Positions 54,562 to 62,754 of a stretch of DNA of 64,000 bases are shown here, piece by piece. Source of the stretch: Marinibacterium profundimaris (GTDB lineage: Bacteria; Pseudomonadota; Alphaproteobacteria; Rhodobacterales; Rhodobacteraceae); assembly GCF_002210095.1 (NCBI RefSeq), contig NZ_AQQR01000003.1, forward strand, positions 558,001 through 622,000. The letters run 5' to 3'. The notes under the pieces were generated by a model. It worked only from the letters and a program-made list of their open reading frames with translations. It was not told where the DNA came from and did not search any database. The number at the start of each line of letters is the position of its first letter. The stretch's first letter is position 1. The translations under genes and the position numbers were made by a program.

Positions 54562-54960
54562 CAATGTCCTCGGGTCTGGGCCGTCACCGGGACGGCCATG
54601 AATGCGTCATATCGGCGAGACGAATGTAATGGGGTCTCGGCGGCCTGGCGGGGTTTGGAGGGTGCTGTCCGGGCCGCGACCGGCATGTCCCGCACCGAAA
54701 CGCTGGCCGAATGCCGTAACGCAGGGTAAAGGCGCGGCTCATGGACCATCACCTCGATCCCGCGGGCGCGGCCCGGCCTCTTGCGACGCCGGCGGGCGAG
54801 GCCCCAAGCCGGCTGCCGGGCAATCGGCGCCGGGTCATCCGCTGGCAGGGCGTCGGGATCGGGCAAGATGGCCTCCGTTTTTCATTGTGCGAAACAGTGT
54901 TTCGTTTAAGTTAGAAGCAAGACGCGTGAACCGAAAGTGAAAAGGTGAGGAGACCCGGGT
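54562..54960. promoter_or_regulatory. Divergent control region between hyuB and iclR
   Basis: About 400 bases holding the operator at 54880-54904. A 101-codon minus-strand frame (54561-54866) starts with TTG five bases after GGAGG and ends in a TGATG overlap with hyuB, so it could be a translated leader; its codon use (several TTA, CCA, CGA) and Arg/Pro-rich content argue against a conserved protein. The stretch next to iclR (54905-54945) is AT-rich. Confidence 0.4.
54880..54904. promoter_or_regulatory. IclR-type operator between hyuB and the IclR gene
   Basis: CGAAACA-G-TGTTTCG at 54890-54904 is a perfect palindrome. With the upstream TTTCA (54880-54884) it matches the arrangement at 49151-49175. 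It lies 57 bases before the IclR start and upstream of the hyuB operon, a good site for both autoregulation and control of the catabolic genes. Confidence 0.7.
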
Positions 54961-55731
54961 TTGGACTACACGATTTCATCGGTTGATCGCGCTTTGCGCA
55001 TGCTGCAGGCATTGTCCGAGCTTCCGGGCAGCGGCGTCACCGAACTGGCCGAGCGCACCGGCTGCACCAAGAGCCAGACGTTCCGCATTCTCTACACGCT
55101 CGAGGCTCAGGGCTACGTGACCAAGGATGCCGACCGCAGCTACCGGCTGGGCTTTCAGACCATGCTGCTGGGCGACCAGGCACGCCGGCAATCACCGCTG
55201 ATCGCGGCGGCCGAGCCTCATATCAACGATATCTACGAGAGGATCCGGCAGAACGTGCTGCTGATCGTCCGCCACGGGATGCGCACGGCCTGCGTCCTGC
55301 TGCGCGCCTCGCCCGACCGCGACCAGATCTATGCCGAGTTCGGCCGCACCGGCCCCCTGCACGCGGGCGGCGGGCCTAAGGTGATGCTGGCCAATGCCCC
55401 CTGCGAGATCCAGGAGGCGGTGCTGACCGGAGAGCTGACACGCTATACCCGGAAGACGATCTGCGACCCCGACACGCTGCGCGCCCTGCTGGAGAAGATC
55501 CGAACCGATGGCTGGCACCTGTCCGAGGCCGACCTGGACGACGACAAGCGATCGGTCGCGGCGCCGGTCCGGGACGCCAGTGGCGAAGTCGTCGCCGCGA
55601 TCAGCGTGACGGCGCCCGAGGACTACCTGCAGGGTGCGCGGCTCGACGAGACCCGCGACCTGGTGCTGCAGACGGTCGAGCGGCTTTCGGTCGCGCTTGG
55701 CTATCGCGGAACGCCGGTGGTCCACGCCTGA
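54961..55731 (+). CDS. IclR-family transcriptional regulator (hyu/LLM regulon)
   Basis: A 256-residue regulator. Winged helix at about 5-65 (GVTELAERTGCTKSQTFRILYTLEAQGYV), then an IclR effector domain (NVLLIVRHGMRTACVLL, SVAAPVRDASGEVVAAISV). The start is TTG at 54961, with GGTGAGGAG eight bases before it; no ATG is suitably placed. The palindrome upstream recurs before the ABC/LLM operon, so this protein probably controls both operons. The effector may be the transported compound. Confidence 0.9.
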   Translation: MDYTISSVDRALRMLQALSELPGSGVTELAERTGCTKSQTFRILYTLEAQGYVTKDADRSYRLGFQTMLLGDQARRQSPLIAAAEPHINDIYERIRQNVLLIVRHGMRTACVLLRASPDRDQIYAEFGRTGPLHAGGGPKVMLANAPCEIQEAVLTGELTRYTRKTICDPDTLRALLEKIRTDGWHLSEADLDDDKRSVAAPVRDASGEVVAAISVTAPEDYLQGARLDETRDLVLQTVERLSVALGYRGTPVVHA

Positions 55732-56046
55732 CACGGTGTCCCCCCGGCGTGTGACCATGGGGGATGGGCTGCTCCTGCGTCCTGAAGACCGGCCGTCGCC
55801 CGTCGGACCTGTCTCCCCTGCCTGGCGGCAGTGTCGCGGTGCACCTGGGCGCAAGCCGGTCCTGCGTCCCACGCGACGGGCCCCGTGCGCCGGGACTGGT
55901 GGACCTGGTCACGCGCTCCGGCAGCCCGGCAAGAGTTTCAACGGCACGCGACCGGTCCGGGGAAGTGGGGGCGAGTGACGCGAGGCTACCTTCCCGCCGG
56001 TATCATGGCTCCCGGCGCCACGTCCGCGGGCGGGAGCCATGGACAG
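55732..56046. other. Convergent intergenic region between iclR and the bicupin gene
   Basis: About 315 bases. Next to the bicupin stop lies the hairpin ATGGCTCCCG (56005-56014) with CGGGAGCCAT (56031-56040), a perfect 10-bp stem without T-run, a candidate terminator. No gene is supported and nothing else is seen. Confidence 0.45.
56005..56040 (-). terminator. Candidate terminator of the bicupin gene
   Basis: Perfect 10-bp inverted repeat with a 16-base loop, seven bases beyond the stop codon of the bicupin gene. The absence of a T-run lowers confidence. Confidence 0.5.
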
Positions 56047-57003
56047 TCAACCCTTCCAGGTCGGGCCGGCCGCGTCCTCGGTGGCGGTGATCCGGTACAG
56101 AGCGGCCTCGCCGGTCATCGACGGAGTTGCGCTGTGGGCCAGGCCCGCGGGCACACTCATCGTGTCGCCCGGCGCAAGGATCGCATGGCCCTCCGTCCAG
56201 TCGACCCGCCAGTGCCCCTTGACCGGCATCAGCACCGAGGGCTGCCCGGAAGCGGACTGTGTGGCGGAGGCGGAAGCGCGGGTGATGAAATCGACCTCGA
56301 AGCCGGGGCGGTCCTTCAGCAGGCCGGTCGCGCCGATCACCTTGCAGGGCGCGCGATCGGCCAGGGCCACCATGTCCCAGTAGCGCGCGACGTGGTTCGG
56401 CAGGACCTCGGCCGTGGTCGGCTCGGGGCGCTTGGCCAGCTCCTCTTCGGTCATCAGCGGCATGGGCGCGACACCTTCGGGCAGGCGTTGCTGCTTCTTG
56501 GTGTCGTAGAGCTTGCCGTTCTCGCCCAGCACCAGCCCGTGGTCGGCGGCCTCCTCGATCACCTGCGGCGCCCACATGACACCGCCGCCGGCATCGTCAC
56601 CGCCCAGGATCGCCATGATCATCCCGTAATCGGTGCCGATATTCTCGAACCCGCGGAAGATGCCGGTGGGGATGTTGAAGATGTCGCCCGGTTCAAGCAC
56701 CACCTCGCCCGCCGTGCCCCAGCGGCCCCAGAAGAAGCGCCAGCGCCCGGAGAGGACAAAGAACGCCTCGGCCGTGTGGTGGTCATGCAGCGAGTTGCGG
56801 CAATGCGGCGGCTGGCCGGCCGCACCGATGTTGAAGCCGTGCGGCACCGAGATGTGCACATGCTGATCCGGGGATTCCGAGACGCCGCCGCCGATGATGG
56901 TAAAGTTCTCCTTCTGGTCCGAGCCCGGCGTGTGGGCATCGATGAAGGCGGTCTTGCAGGGGCGCAGTTCGCCGTAGCGGACGATGTTGGCAGAGAGGTC
57001 CAT
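56047..57003 (-). CDS. Bicupin (two-cupin-domain) protein
   Basis: A 318-residue protein with two cupin barrels. Domain 1 contains HDHHTAEAFFVLSGRWRFFWG, with the His-x-His...Glu metal set, and GDIFNIPTGIFRGFEN. Domain 2 (from about 215) has VLMPVKGHWRVDW and GDTMSVPAGLAHSA but lacks the first His pair, so only domain 1 is likely to bind metal. Members with this layout include quercetinase-like and aromatic ring dioxygenases and sugar isomerases. GAGAAAG precedes the ATG. Two LacI-type operators lie 200-270 bases upstream, so it belongs to the adjacent sugar-transport regulon. Confidence 0.82.
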   Translation of the reverse strand: MDLSANIVRYGELRPCKTAFIDAHTPGSDQKENFTIIGGGVSESPDQHVHISVPHGFNIGAAGQPPHCRNSLHDHHTAEAFFVLSGRWRFFWGRWGTAGEVVLEPGDIFNIPTGIFRGFENIGTDYGMIMAILGGDDAGGGVMWAPQVIEEAADHGLVLGENGKLYDTKKQQRLPEGVAPMPLMTEEELAKRPEPTTAEVLPNHVARYWDMVALADRAPCKVIGATGLLKDRPGFEVDFITRASASATQSASGQPSVLMPVKGHWRVDWTEGHAILAPGDTMSVPAGLAHSATPSMTGEAALYRITATEDAAGPTWKG

Positions 57004-57202
57004 GGATCAGGCTTTCTCGGGGTCTGAGGTGGTTTCGGACGGAAATGCGGGCGCGGCCTCGGCACAGGGCAGAATGACCTGGCCATGGCGACGGGCCCGC
57101 AGGTTGCATTGCGCGGCATGGCCGGCAAAGCCTTCAGGCATGCAAAGCCGCGAGCCGGCCGCGTTTCGGATAGGTGATGGCCATGACGTCCTTCGCGATT
57201 TC

Positions 57203-57216
57203 TGCATACGATTGCA
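57203..57216. promoter_or_regulatory. LacI-type operator, copy 1
   Basis: TGCATACGATTGCA, an imperfect palindrome with a central CG, as LacI-family operators have. Identical to the copy at 57259-57272; the start-to-start distance is 56 bases. Confidence 0.7.
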
Positions 57217-57258
57217 AATTTCAGATAACGAAGCCGGCCGAGTCTCGCAAGCCAATTT

Positions 57259-57272
57259 TGCATACGATTGCA
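57259..57272. promoter_or_regulatory. LacI-type operator, copy 2
   Basis: Second exact copy of TGCATACGATTGCA, 57 bases from the stop of the LacI gene. The paired sites suggest cooperative binding or looping by a tetrameric or dimeric repressor. Confidence 0.7.
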
Positions 57273-57328
57273 GAATTGCGCCACGCCCAAGGAAAAAAGG
57301 GGTCCGAAGGCCCTCCGCTCACCTCATG

Positions 57329-58333
57329 TCAGTCCCGTGTGGTCCCGCGATACACCGGCACCGGCGCGATCCTCAGCTTGCGCTCGGGCCGGTCCTCGCC
57401 CTCGACCGCGGCGATCAGCTCGTCCACGACGGTCGAGACCATGACGTTCATCCGCTGCCGTACGGTCGACAGGTTGAAAGACGGCCAGGCCGCCTGCGGG
57501 ATATCGTCGAAACCGACGACGGCCACGTCCTCCGGCACGCGCAGGCCCAGTTCGATGCGGATGACGTCCAGCGCGGCCAGCGCCATGTGGTCATCGCCGG
57601 TAAAAAGCGCGTCGGGCGGCTCGGGCACATCGAACAGCTCGCGCGCGGCATCGGCGGCGTCGGCATAATGGTAGTTGCCCACGGCGCGGGAATGCAGCTG
57701 GTGGCCGGCCTCGGCCAGGGCGGCGACAAAGCCCTCCTCGCGCTGCTGCTGGGTGGAGGACCCTTCGAACCCGGCCAGATGCGCGATCCGCTTCGGCCCG
57801 CCCTTCAGCAGCATCCCGGCGGCCATGCGCCCGCCTTCGACATTGTCCGAGGTCACCGCGCGCAGATCCTGCGAGGGCTGGTCTCGGTTGAACAGCATCA
57901 CCGGGATGTTCTGCGCCTTGCAGCGGTCCGCCAGGGTCGAGGACATGGAGGCCGAAACGAGGATGATCCCGTCGACCCGGTAGTCGAGGATGCTTTGCAC
58001 CACGGGTTCGACATCGCCCACGGTGTTCGACGCCATGAACAGCAGCACGTGATAGCCGTTCTCCTGCAGCGCGATCGACAGTTTCTCGACCGCCTCGGGA
58101 TAGAACTGGTTCTCGAGGTAGTAGACGACAAGCCCGATGATGCGGCTCCTGCCGGTGATCATCGCGCGGGCCAGAACGTTGGGGCGGTAGCCCAGCTCCT
58201 CCGCAGCGACCCTGATCTTCTCGGCCATCTTCTTCGACACCGAGGCCCCGGGAGTGAAGTAGCGCGAGACCGCGGATTGGCTGACACCGGCCTTGCGGGC
58301 CACATCGACGGACGTCACCGGTTTGCCGCTCAC
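57329..58333 (-). CDS. LacI-family transcriptional regulator
   Basis: A 334-residue repressor. The DNA-binding head is VTSVDVARKAGVSQSAVSRYFTPGASVSKKMAEKI, with the hinge helix RPNVLARAMITGRS, followed by a periplasmic-binding-protein-like domain ending YRGTTRD. The start is GTG at 58331-58333, six bases after AAGGAG; another GTG immediately before it is too close to the ribosome site. It is the gene after the ATPase in the sugar ABC operon (gap 70 bases) and precedes the bicupin gene, so it probably controls both. The ligand is presumably a sugar or sugar acid. Confidence 0.9.
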   Translation of the reverse strand: MSGKPVTSVDVARKAGVSQSAVSRYFTPGASVSKKMAEKIRVAAEELGYRPNVLARAMITGRSRIIGLVVYYLENQFYPEAVEKLSIALQENGYHVLLFMASNTVGDVEPVVQSILDYRVDGIILVSASMSSTLADRCKAQNIPVMLFNRDQPSQDLRAVTSDNVEGGRMAAGMLLKGGPKRIAHLAGFEGSSTQQQREEGFVAALAEAGHQLHSRAVGNYHYADAADAARELFDVPEPPDALFTGDDHMALAALDVIRIELGLRVPEDVAVVGFDDIPQAAWPSFNLSTVRQRMNVMVSTVVDELIAAVEGEDRPERKLRIAPVPVYRGTTRD

Positions 58334-58403
58334 CACTTGCTCCTTGCTGAAACCCTTAAACCCTCTACCCCTGCCCGGTCGGCCTGTCACCCCTGCCCGG
58401 CGC

Positions 58404-59459
58404 CTAGCGGCGCGTCAGGTTCTGCCCGGTCTCGATATCGAACAGGTGGCAGGTCTCGGCCGGGATATCGGCATGAACCGTGGCACCGATCTCGGCACGG
58501 AAATCCTTGGCCGCCTTGAGGTTCACCAGCTCCTTGCCGACCCGCACCGCGGCCATCGACGCCTCGCCCAGCAGTTCCAGCGCGAAGATCGGGGCGTGGA
58601 TGTCGCCGCCCTCGGGCACCAGCGTCACGTCTTCGGCGCGGAACCCCAGGATCACGCGGCCCGAATGCCCGGCCGGCAAACCGGAAAGGGTGATGTTCTC
58701 GGCCGTGAATGTGCCGTTCTCGATACGGCCCTCGACAAGGTTCATCGCCGGTGAGCCGATGAAGCTGGCGACAAAGGTGTTGGCGGGGTTGTCGTAGATC
58801 TCGGTCGGCGTGGCGACCTGCTGGACGACACCCTTGTTCATCACCACCACGCGGTCGGCGAGCGTCATCGCCTCGATCTGGTCGTGGGTCACGTAGATCG
58901 TGGTGGTCTTCAGCCGGTGCTGGAGGTTCTTGATCTCGGCCCGGGTGCTGACCCGCAGCTTGGCATCCAGGTTCGACAGCGGCTCGTCCATCAGGAAGAC
59001 GGTGGGTTCGCGCACGATCGCCCGGCCCAGAGCCACCCGCTGGCGCTGTCCGCCCGACAGCTCGGCCGGGCGGCGATCCAGCAGCTCCAGCAGGTCCACC
59101 TGTTCGGCGGCCTTCATCACGCGCTCATGGTGTTCGCCCTTCGGCACCTTGCGCACCTTCAGCGGGAAGCGGATGTTCTCGTAGACGCTGAGGTTCGGGT
59201 AAAGCCCGTAAGACTGGAACACCATCGAGATGTCGCGGTCCTTCGGCTCCAGCTTGTTCACCACGCGGCCGCCGATGATGATCTCGCCCTCTGTGATGTC
59301 CTCCAGCCCCGCGATCATGCGCATCGTCGTGGACTTGCCGCAGCCCGAGGGGCCCAGCAGCACGAGGAATTCCTGGTCGGCGATATGCAGGTCGAAATTG
59401 TCGACACCGACCACCGGGCCCCATTTCTTGGAGATGTTTTTGAGGTGAATGTCGGCCAT
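58404..59459 (-). CDS. Sugar-type ABC transporter ATPase, MalK/UgpC class
   Basis: A 351-residue ATPase. Walker A GPSGCGKST near 40, Q-loop VFQSYGLYPNLSVYEN, signature LSGGQRQRVALGRAI, Walker B VFLMDEPLSNLDAKLR, switch His in VTHDQIEAMT, then the C-terminal OB-fold (TOBE) domain with VILGFRAEDV. This length and TOBE region are those of MalK and UgpC. It follows the inner permease gene by 4 bases. Drives uptake by the permeases at 59464 and 60342. Confidence 0.94.
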   Translation of the reverse strand: MADIHLKNISKKWGPVVGVDNFDLHIADQEFLVLLGPSGCGKSTTMRMIAGLEDITEGEIIIGGRVVNKLEPKDRDISMVFQSYGLYPNLSVYENIRFPLKVRKVPKGEHHERVMKAAEQVDLLELLDRRPAELSGGQRQRVALGRAIVREPTVFLMDEPLSNLDAKLRVSTRAEIKNLQHRLKTTTIYVTHDQIEAMTLADRVVVMNKGVVQQVATPTEIYDNPANTFVASFIGSPAMNLVEGRIENGTFTAENITLSGLPAGHSGRVILGFRAEDVTLVPEGGDIHAPIFALELLGEASMAAVRVGKELVNLKAAKDFRAEIGATVHADIPAETCHLFDIETGQNLTRR

Positions 59460-59463
59460 TGGC

Positions 59464-60342
59464 TTACCCCTTGACGGCGCCGGCGGTCAGGCCGCTGACG
59501 ATCTGGCGTTGGAAGAACATCACAAGGATGAAGAGCGGCACGGTGGCCGAGACGGTGGCCGCCACGGCATACATGATCGTGCCCTCGGTCTGGACCGTGC
59601 CGAGGAAGGAATTGATCTTGGGCACCATGGTCTGGTTGTCCTGGTTCAGCAGCATCGCGGTCACGGCGAAGTCGTTGTAGGCCAGCAGGAAGCTGAACAG
59701 CCCCGTGGTGATGACACCCGGCCACATCACCGGCATGATCGCCCAGCGGAACGCCTGGAACCTCGTGCAGCCGTCGACCATGGCGCTTTCGTCCAGATCC
59801 TTGGGGATCGACATGAAGAAGCTGTGCAGCATCCAGATCGTGAACGGCTGGTTGATCGCCACCAGCACGATGATCGCGGTGGGCAGGTAGCCCCAGATGT
59901 TCAGCTCGAAGAACGGCAGCAGGTAGCCCGAGACCAGCGTGATATGCGGCATGGCGCGGAACACCAGCGCGGCGATCAGGATCCAGAACGTGTACTTGCG
60001 CGTCGAGCGGCTGAGCGCATAGCCCCCCAGCGTGCCGAAGAGCAGCGAAATCGAGGTCACGCAGACCGTGACGATCACCGTGTTCCAGACCGAGTGGTAG
60101 AACTCGCGCTCGATCCAGGCGCCCTCGTAGCCGTCCAGGGTGAAGGCGCCGCCCGTCTGGCGCTGGGTCGCCGGGCCGAATATCGCGTTCCAGAAGCTTT
60201 CGCGCGAGAAGAAGTCGGCCTGCACCTTGAACGATCCCCAGACCGTCCAGAAGAAGGGAAACGCCGCGACGATCAGCCAGACCAGCAGGATGAGGCCCGA
60301 GGTGATCGCCAGCGTGCGGGAGTGTCCGAGTTGGGTGTTCAT
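59464..60342 (-). CDS. Sugar-type ABC transporter permease, MalG-like
   Basis: A 292-residue inner-membrane permease with six hydrophobic segments and an EAA loop (ESAMVDGCTRFQAFRWAIMPVMWPG). WTVWGSFK near the N-terminus is typical of MalG-type subunits. The ATG overlaps the stop of the partner permease by one base. Confidence 0.92.
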   Translation of the reverse strand: MNTQLGHSRTLAITSGLILLVWLIVAAFPFFWTVWGSFKVQADFFSRESFWNAIFGPATQRQTGGAFTLDGYEGAWIEREFYHSVWNTVIVTVCVTSISLLFGTLGGYALSRSTRKYTFWILIAALVFRAMPHITLVSGYLLPFFELNIWGYLPTAIIVLVAINQPFTIWMLHSFFMSIPKDLDESAMVDGCTRFQAFRWAIMPVMWPGVITTGLFSFLLAYNDFAVTAMLLNQDNQTMVPKINSFLGTVQTEGTIMYAVAATVSATVPLFILVMFFQRQIVSGLTAGAVKG

Positions 60343-61373
60343 CAGCGGGCCTTCCGGTTGAACTCGCGCCAGGTGCGGATCAGCACCGGCATCAGCAGGA
60401 CGATCACGCCCAGCATGGTGAGGATCGAGGTCGCGGCGGCCGAGCCGAAGAGCTGGTTCACCGACCCGTTCAGGTCATTGTAGATCGACCACGACAGCGA
60501 GGTGGCATTCGCCTCGGCCGAGAAACCGATGATCGGCTCGAAGACGCGGAAGTTGTCCATCAGCAGGACCAGCCCCACGAAGGTCGCCAGCGGCACGAGA
60601 TGCGGGATCACGACATAGCGGATCCGTTCCCACCGGTTGGCGCCGTCGATCATCGCCGATTCCAGCGTGTCCTGCGGCAGGGTCTGCAGCCCGGCATAGA
60701 AGACGACGAAGGCAAAGGGCGTCATGTGCCAGGTGCCGTAGACGATCAGCGTGATCCAGGTCAGCCCGGGCGAGGCCTTCAGCGACAGCTCGGGATCGTT
60801 GAAGATCCATTGCAGCGTGGCCCCGATCACCCCGTCGGAATTGATCATCCAGAACAGGATCAGCGAGCCCAGCAGCGGCGTGACGATATAGGGCAGCAGC
60901 GACAGGAAGATCACCGGCCCCTTGAACATCCGGGGAATGCTGTTGACCCCCAGCGCCACGGCGAAGCCCGCGATCATCGACAGCGGCGTGACAAGGAAGG
61001 TGTAGACCAGCGTGAAGGACAGCGCCTTGTAGAACGGCAGGTTGTAGATCCGCGAGATCACGTCGCCGATGCCGTCATTGTCCGACAGGATCTCGCCCAC
61101 CTCGGTCACGGCCAGGTGCGCGCGGTTGAGATAGGTGCCCAGCCCGTTGAACCGGCCGAGCGGCTCGGCCTCCTTCAGCGCGGCGGTGGCGTCGGGATCG
61201 ACCTTGGTCTCTTCCTGGCAGCCGAAGGGGCCGCAGTTCTCCACCGTCACCAGCACCTGCTCATGCTCGACGAACAGCGACTGCACGGCGACCGAAACGA
61301 TCGGCAACGCGATGAACAGAAGCATGGCCAGGGCTGAGGGGAGGATGAAGGCGGTAAAGTCGCGATGGCGCAT
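60342..61373 (-). CDS. Sugar-type ABC transporter permease, MalF-like
   Basis: A 343-residue inner-membrane permease. Helix 1 (residues about 10-33) is followed by a periplasmic insert of about 85 residues that includes two Cys (NCGPFGC); a normal core of five further helices follows, with the EAA loop ESAMIDGANRWERIRYVVIPHLV. The insert is longer than in most UgpA-type members and may contact the binding protein. ATG at 61371-61373, 60 bases after the binding-protein stop. Confidence 0.92.
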   Translation of the reverse strand: MRHRDFTAFILPSALAMLLFIALPIVSVAVQSLFVEHEQVLVTVENCGPFGCQEETKVDPDATAALKEAEPLGRFNGLGTYLNRAHLAVTEVGEILSDNDGIGDVISRIYNLPFYKALSFTLVYTFLVTPLSMIAGFAVALGVNSIPRMFKGPVIFLSLLPYIVTPLLGSLILFWMINSDGVIGATLQWIFNDPELSLKASPGLTWITLIVYGTWHMTPFAFVVFYAGLQTLPQDTLESAMIDGANRWERIRYVVIPHLVPLATFVGLVLLMDNFRVFEPIIGFSAEANATSLSWSIYNDLNGSVNQLFGSAAATSILTMLGVIVLLMPVLIRTWREFNRKAR

Positions 61374-61393
61374 GTCCGTCTCCTGTCGGGATG

Positions 61394-61424
61394 GCGCCCC
61401 CGGCCCTGTCGTGGCCGGAGGCGC
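61394..61424 (-). terminator. Stem-loop between sugar-binding-protein and permease genes
   Basis: GCGCCCCCGGCC at 61394-61405 pairs with GGCCGGAGGCGC at 61413-61424 with one mismatch around a seven-base loop. No T-run. It holds the same position as the hairpins after the other two binding-protein genes. Confidence 0.55.
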
Positions 61425-61433
61425 GCGCGGCGA

Positions 61434-62672
61434 TTATTGCAGGAAGCCCGCTTCTTGCGCGGCGGTGGTATAGGCGGCCTCGACATCGGCCAGCGCCTGT
61501 TCCGCGCTCTCGGTGCCCTGCATGAAATCCGACAGCTCCGCGCCCAGCGCGGTGTGCATCAGGCCCATGTAGGGCGACATCGGATAAGGCTTGGCCCCGG
61601 CCTGCGCGGTGCCCAGCACGCCCATGGCGGTCTCGGGCGCGGCGAAGTCCTTCATCAGCCATGTCGCGGCCGAGGGGTTCTCCTGCGCCACTTCGGGGCG
61701 AATGCCGTGCACCATGGCGATGAACGAGGCTTCGGCATCTTCGTCCGAGATGTTCTTGGCGATGGTGAACCCGTCCCACCACAGGGCCGAGGCCGGGACC
61801 GAACCGCCGCCCACGGTCGGCGCGGGGGCCAGCACCGTGGCCGCGCCGATCTCGGGCGCCGGGCCCTCGGGGTCGATATGGCCATTCACCATCGATCCCC
61901 ACTGGTTCATGATCGCCACGTCTCCGGACAGGTACATCGCCTTCATCTCGTCGGCGGTGAAGGTCATGTACTCGGGCTCCATGTACTCGGTCATGGCCTT
62001 CATCATCTCCAGCGTCTTCACGCCCGCCTCGCCCGAGATCGCGGGTTGCGCGGTCCCCGGCTCGAAGAACGACCCGCCCATGCCGAGGTAGGTGTTCACG
62101 AATTCATTGGCCAGGTACCAGCCCGCCTGGTCGGCGGCGGCCAGCGGGTATTCCATGATGCCCTTCTCGCGGATCACCTGCGCCGCTTCAAGGATGCCTT
62201 CCATGGTGGTCGGCTGCTCCAGCCCCGCCTCATCCAGAATGTCACCGCGGATGAACAGGTGCTGGCCGTTGCCCATGAAGGCGATCGCCATGGTCCGGCC
62301 GTCGATCTTGATCAGCTGCGAGGCCTGAAGCGTCTGGCCGTGTTTCTCGACCAGGTCGTCGAGCGGCCGGATCAGGTCGTTGTTCATCAGCGGCACGATG
62401 GAATTGTTGGCCACCACGGCGACGGTGTATTGCGCCGGATCGACGGTCAGCGCCGGCACCTGCAGCGACTTGTGCTCTGTCGTCATGTTGGATTCGACGG
62501 TCACGCCGTCGCCGGCGCAGCTGGCGGCCTCGTCGATGACCAGTCCCAGCGCGTCGAAATCGTTGGCGAGGATCCGGACCGAGCCGCCCTCGATGCCACA
62601 GCCCGCCTGCGCGGTGCCGGCGATTCCGGCGGCCATGATCGCGGCCAGGGCCGTCGTGGTCAGTGTCTTCAT
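61434..62672 (-). CDS. Sugar-type ABC transporter solute-binding protein
   Basis: A 412-residue periplasmic protein of the extracellular binding family 1. Signal peptide 1-23 (cleavage AQA/GCG). Typical elements: IAFMGNGQHLFIRGDILDEAG, a WYLANEFVNTYLGMGG segment and VAIMNQWGSM. The N-terminus of the mature protein has a Cys within GCGIEG and another at about 52. The ATG at 62670-62672 has GGAG eight bases upstream; an ATG nine codons earlier is less suitable. Ligand unknown. Confidence 0.9.
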   Translation of the reverse strand: MKTLTTTALAAIMAAGIAGTAQAGCGIEGGSVRILANDFDALGLVIDEAASCAGDGVTVESNMTTEHKSLQVPALTVDPAQYTVAVVANNSIVPLMNNDLIRPLDDLVEKHGQTLQASQLIKIDGRTMAIAFMGNGQHLFIRGDILDEAGLEQPTTMEGILEAAQVIREKGIMEYPLAAADQAGWYLANEFVNTYLGMGGSFFEPGTAQPAISGEAGVKTLEMMKAMTEYMEPEYMTFTADEMKAMYLSGDVAIMNQWGSMVNGHIDPEGPAPEIGAATVLAPAPTVGGGSVPASALWWDGFTIAKNISDEDAEASFIAMVHGIRPEVAQENPSAATWLMKDFAAPETAMGVLGTAQAGAKPYPMSPYMGLMHTALGAELSDFMQGTESAEQALADVEAAYTTAAQEAGFLQ

Positions 62673-62693
62673 CGTCTTCACTCCATGTTGGGG

Positions 62694-62724
62694 GGCCACC
62701 GGGCTTCTGCCCGCCCGGTTGGCC
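62694..62724 (-). terminator. Imperfect stem-loop upstream of the sugar-binding-protein gene
   Basis: GGCCACCGGGC at 62694-62704 can pair with GCCCGGTTGGCC at 62713-62724 with one bulged base. It lies in the 82-base gap between the SnoaL-like gene and the binding-protein gene and may separate their expression. Confidence 0.4.
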
Positions 62725-62754
62725 GTGTTGGAACGGGGTGTCTCTGTCCCCGTT

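Larger units (their letters stand above)
57004..57328 (-). promoter_or_regulatory. Control region of the bicupin gene with two LacI operators
   Basis: About 325 bases between lacI stop and bicupin start. Two identical 14-mers TGCATACGATTGCA lie at 57203-57216 and 57259-57272. The leader of about 200 bases to the ATG is longer than usual. An 82-codon frame (57007-57255) runs through it but contains an operator copy and Arg-rich sequence without family resemblance, so I do not call it. Confidence 0.55.

Noticed and set aside
57007-57255. 82-codon minus-strand frame ending just before the bicupin start
   Set aside because: It contains a LacI operator copy, is Arg-rich and has no recognisable product; likely leader sequence.
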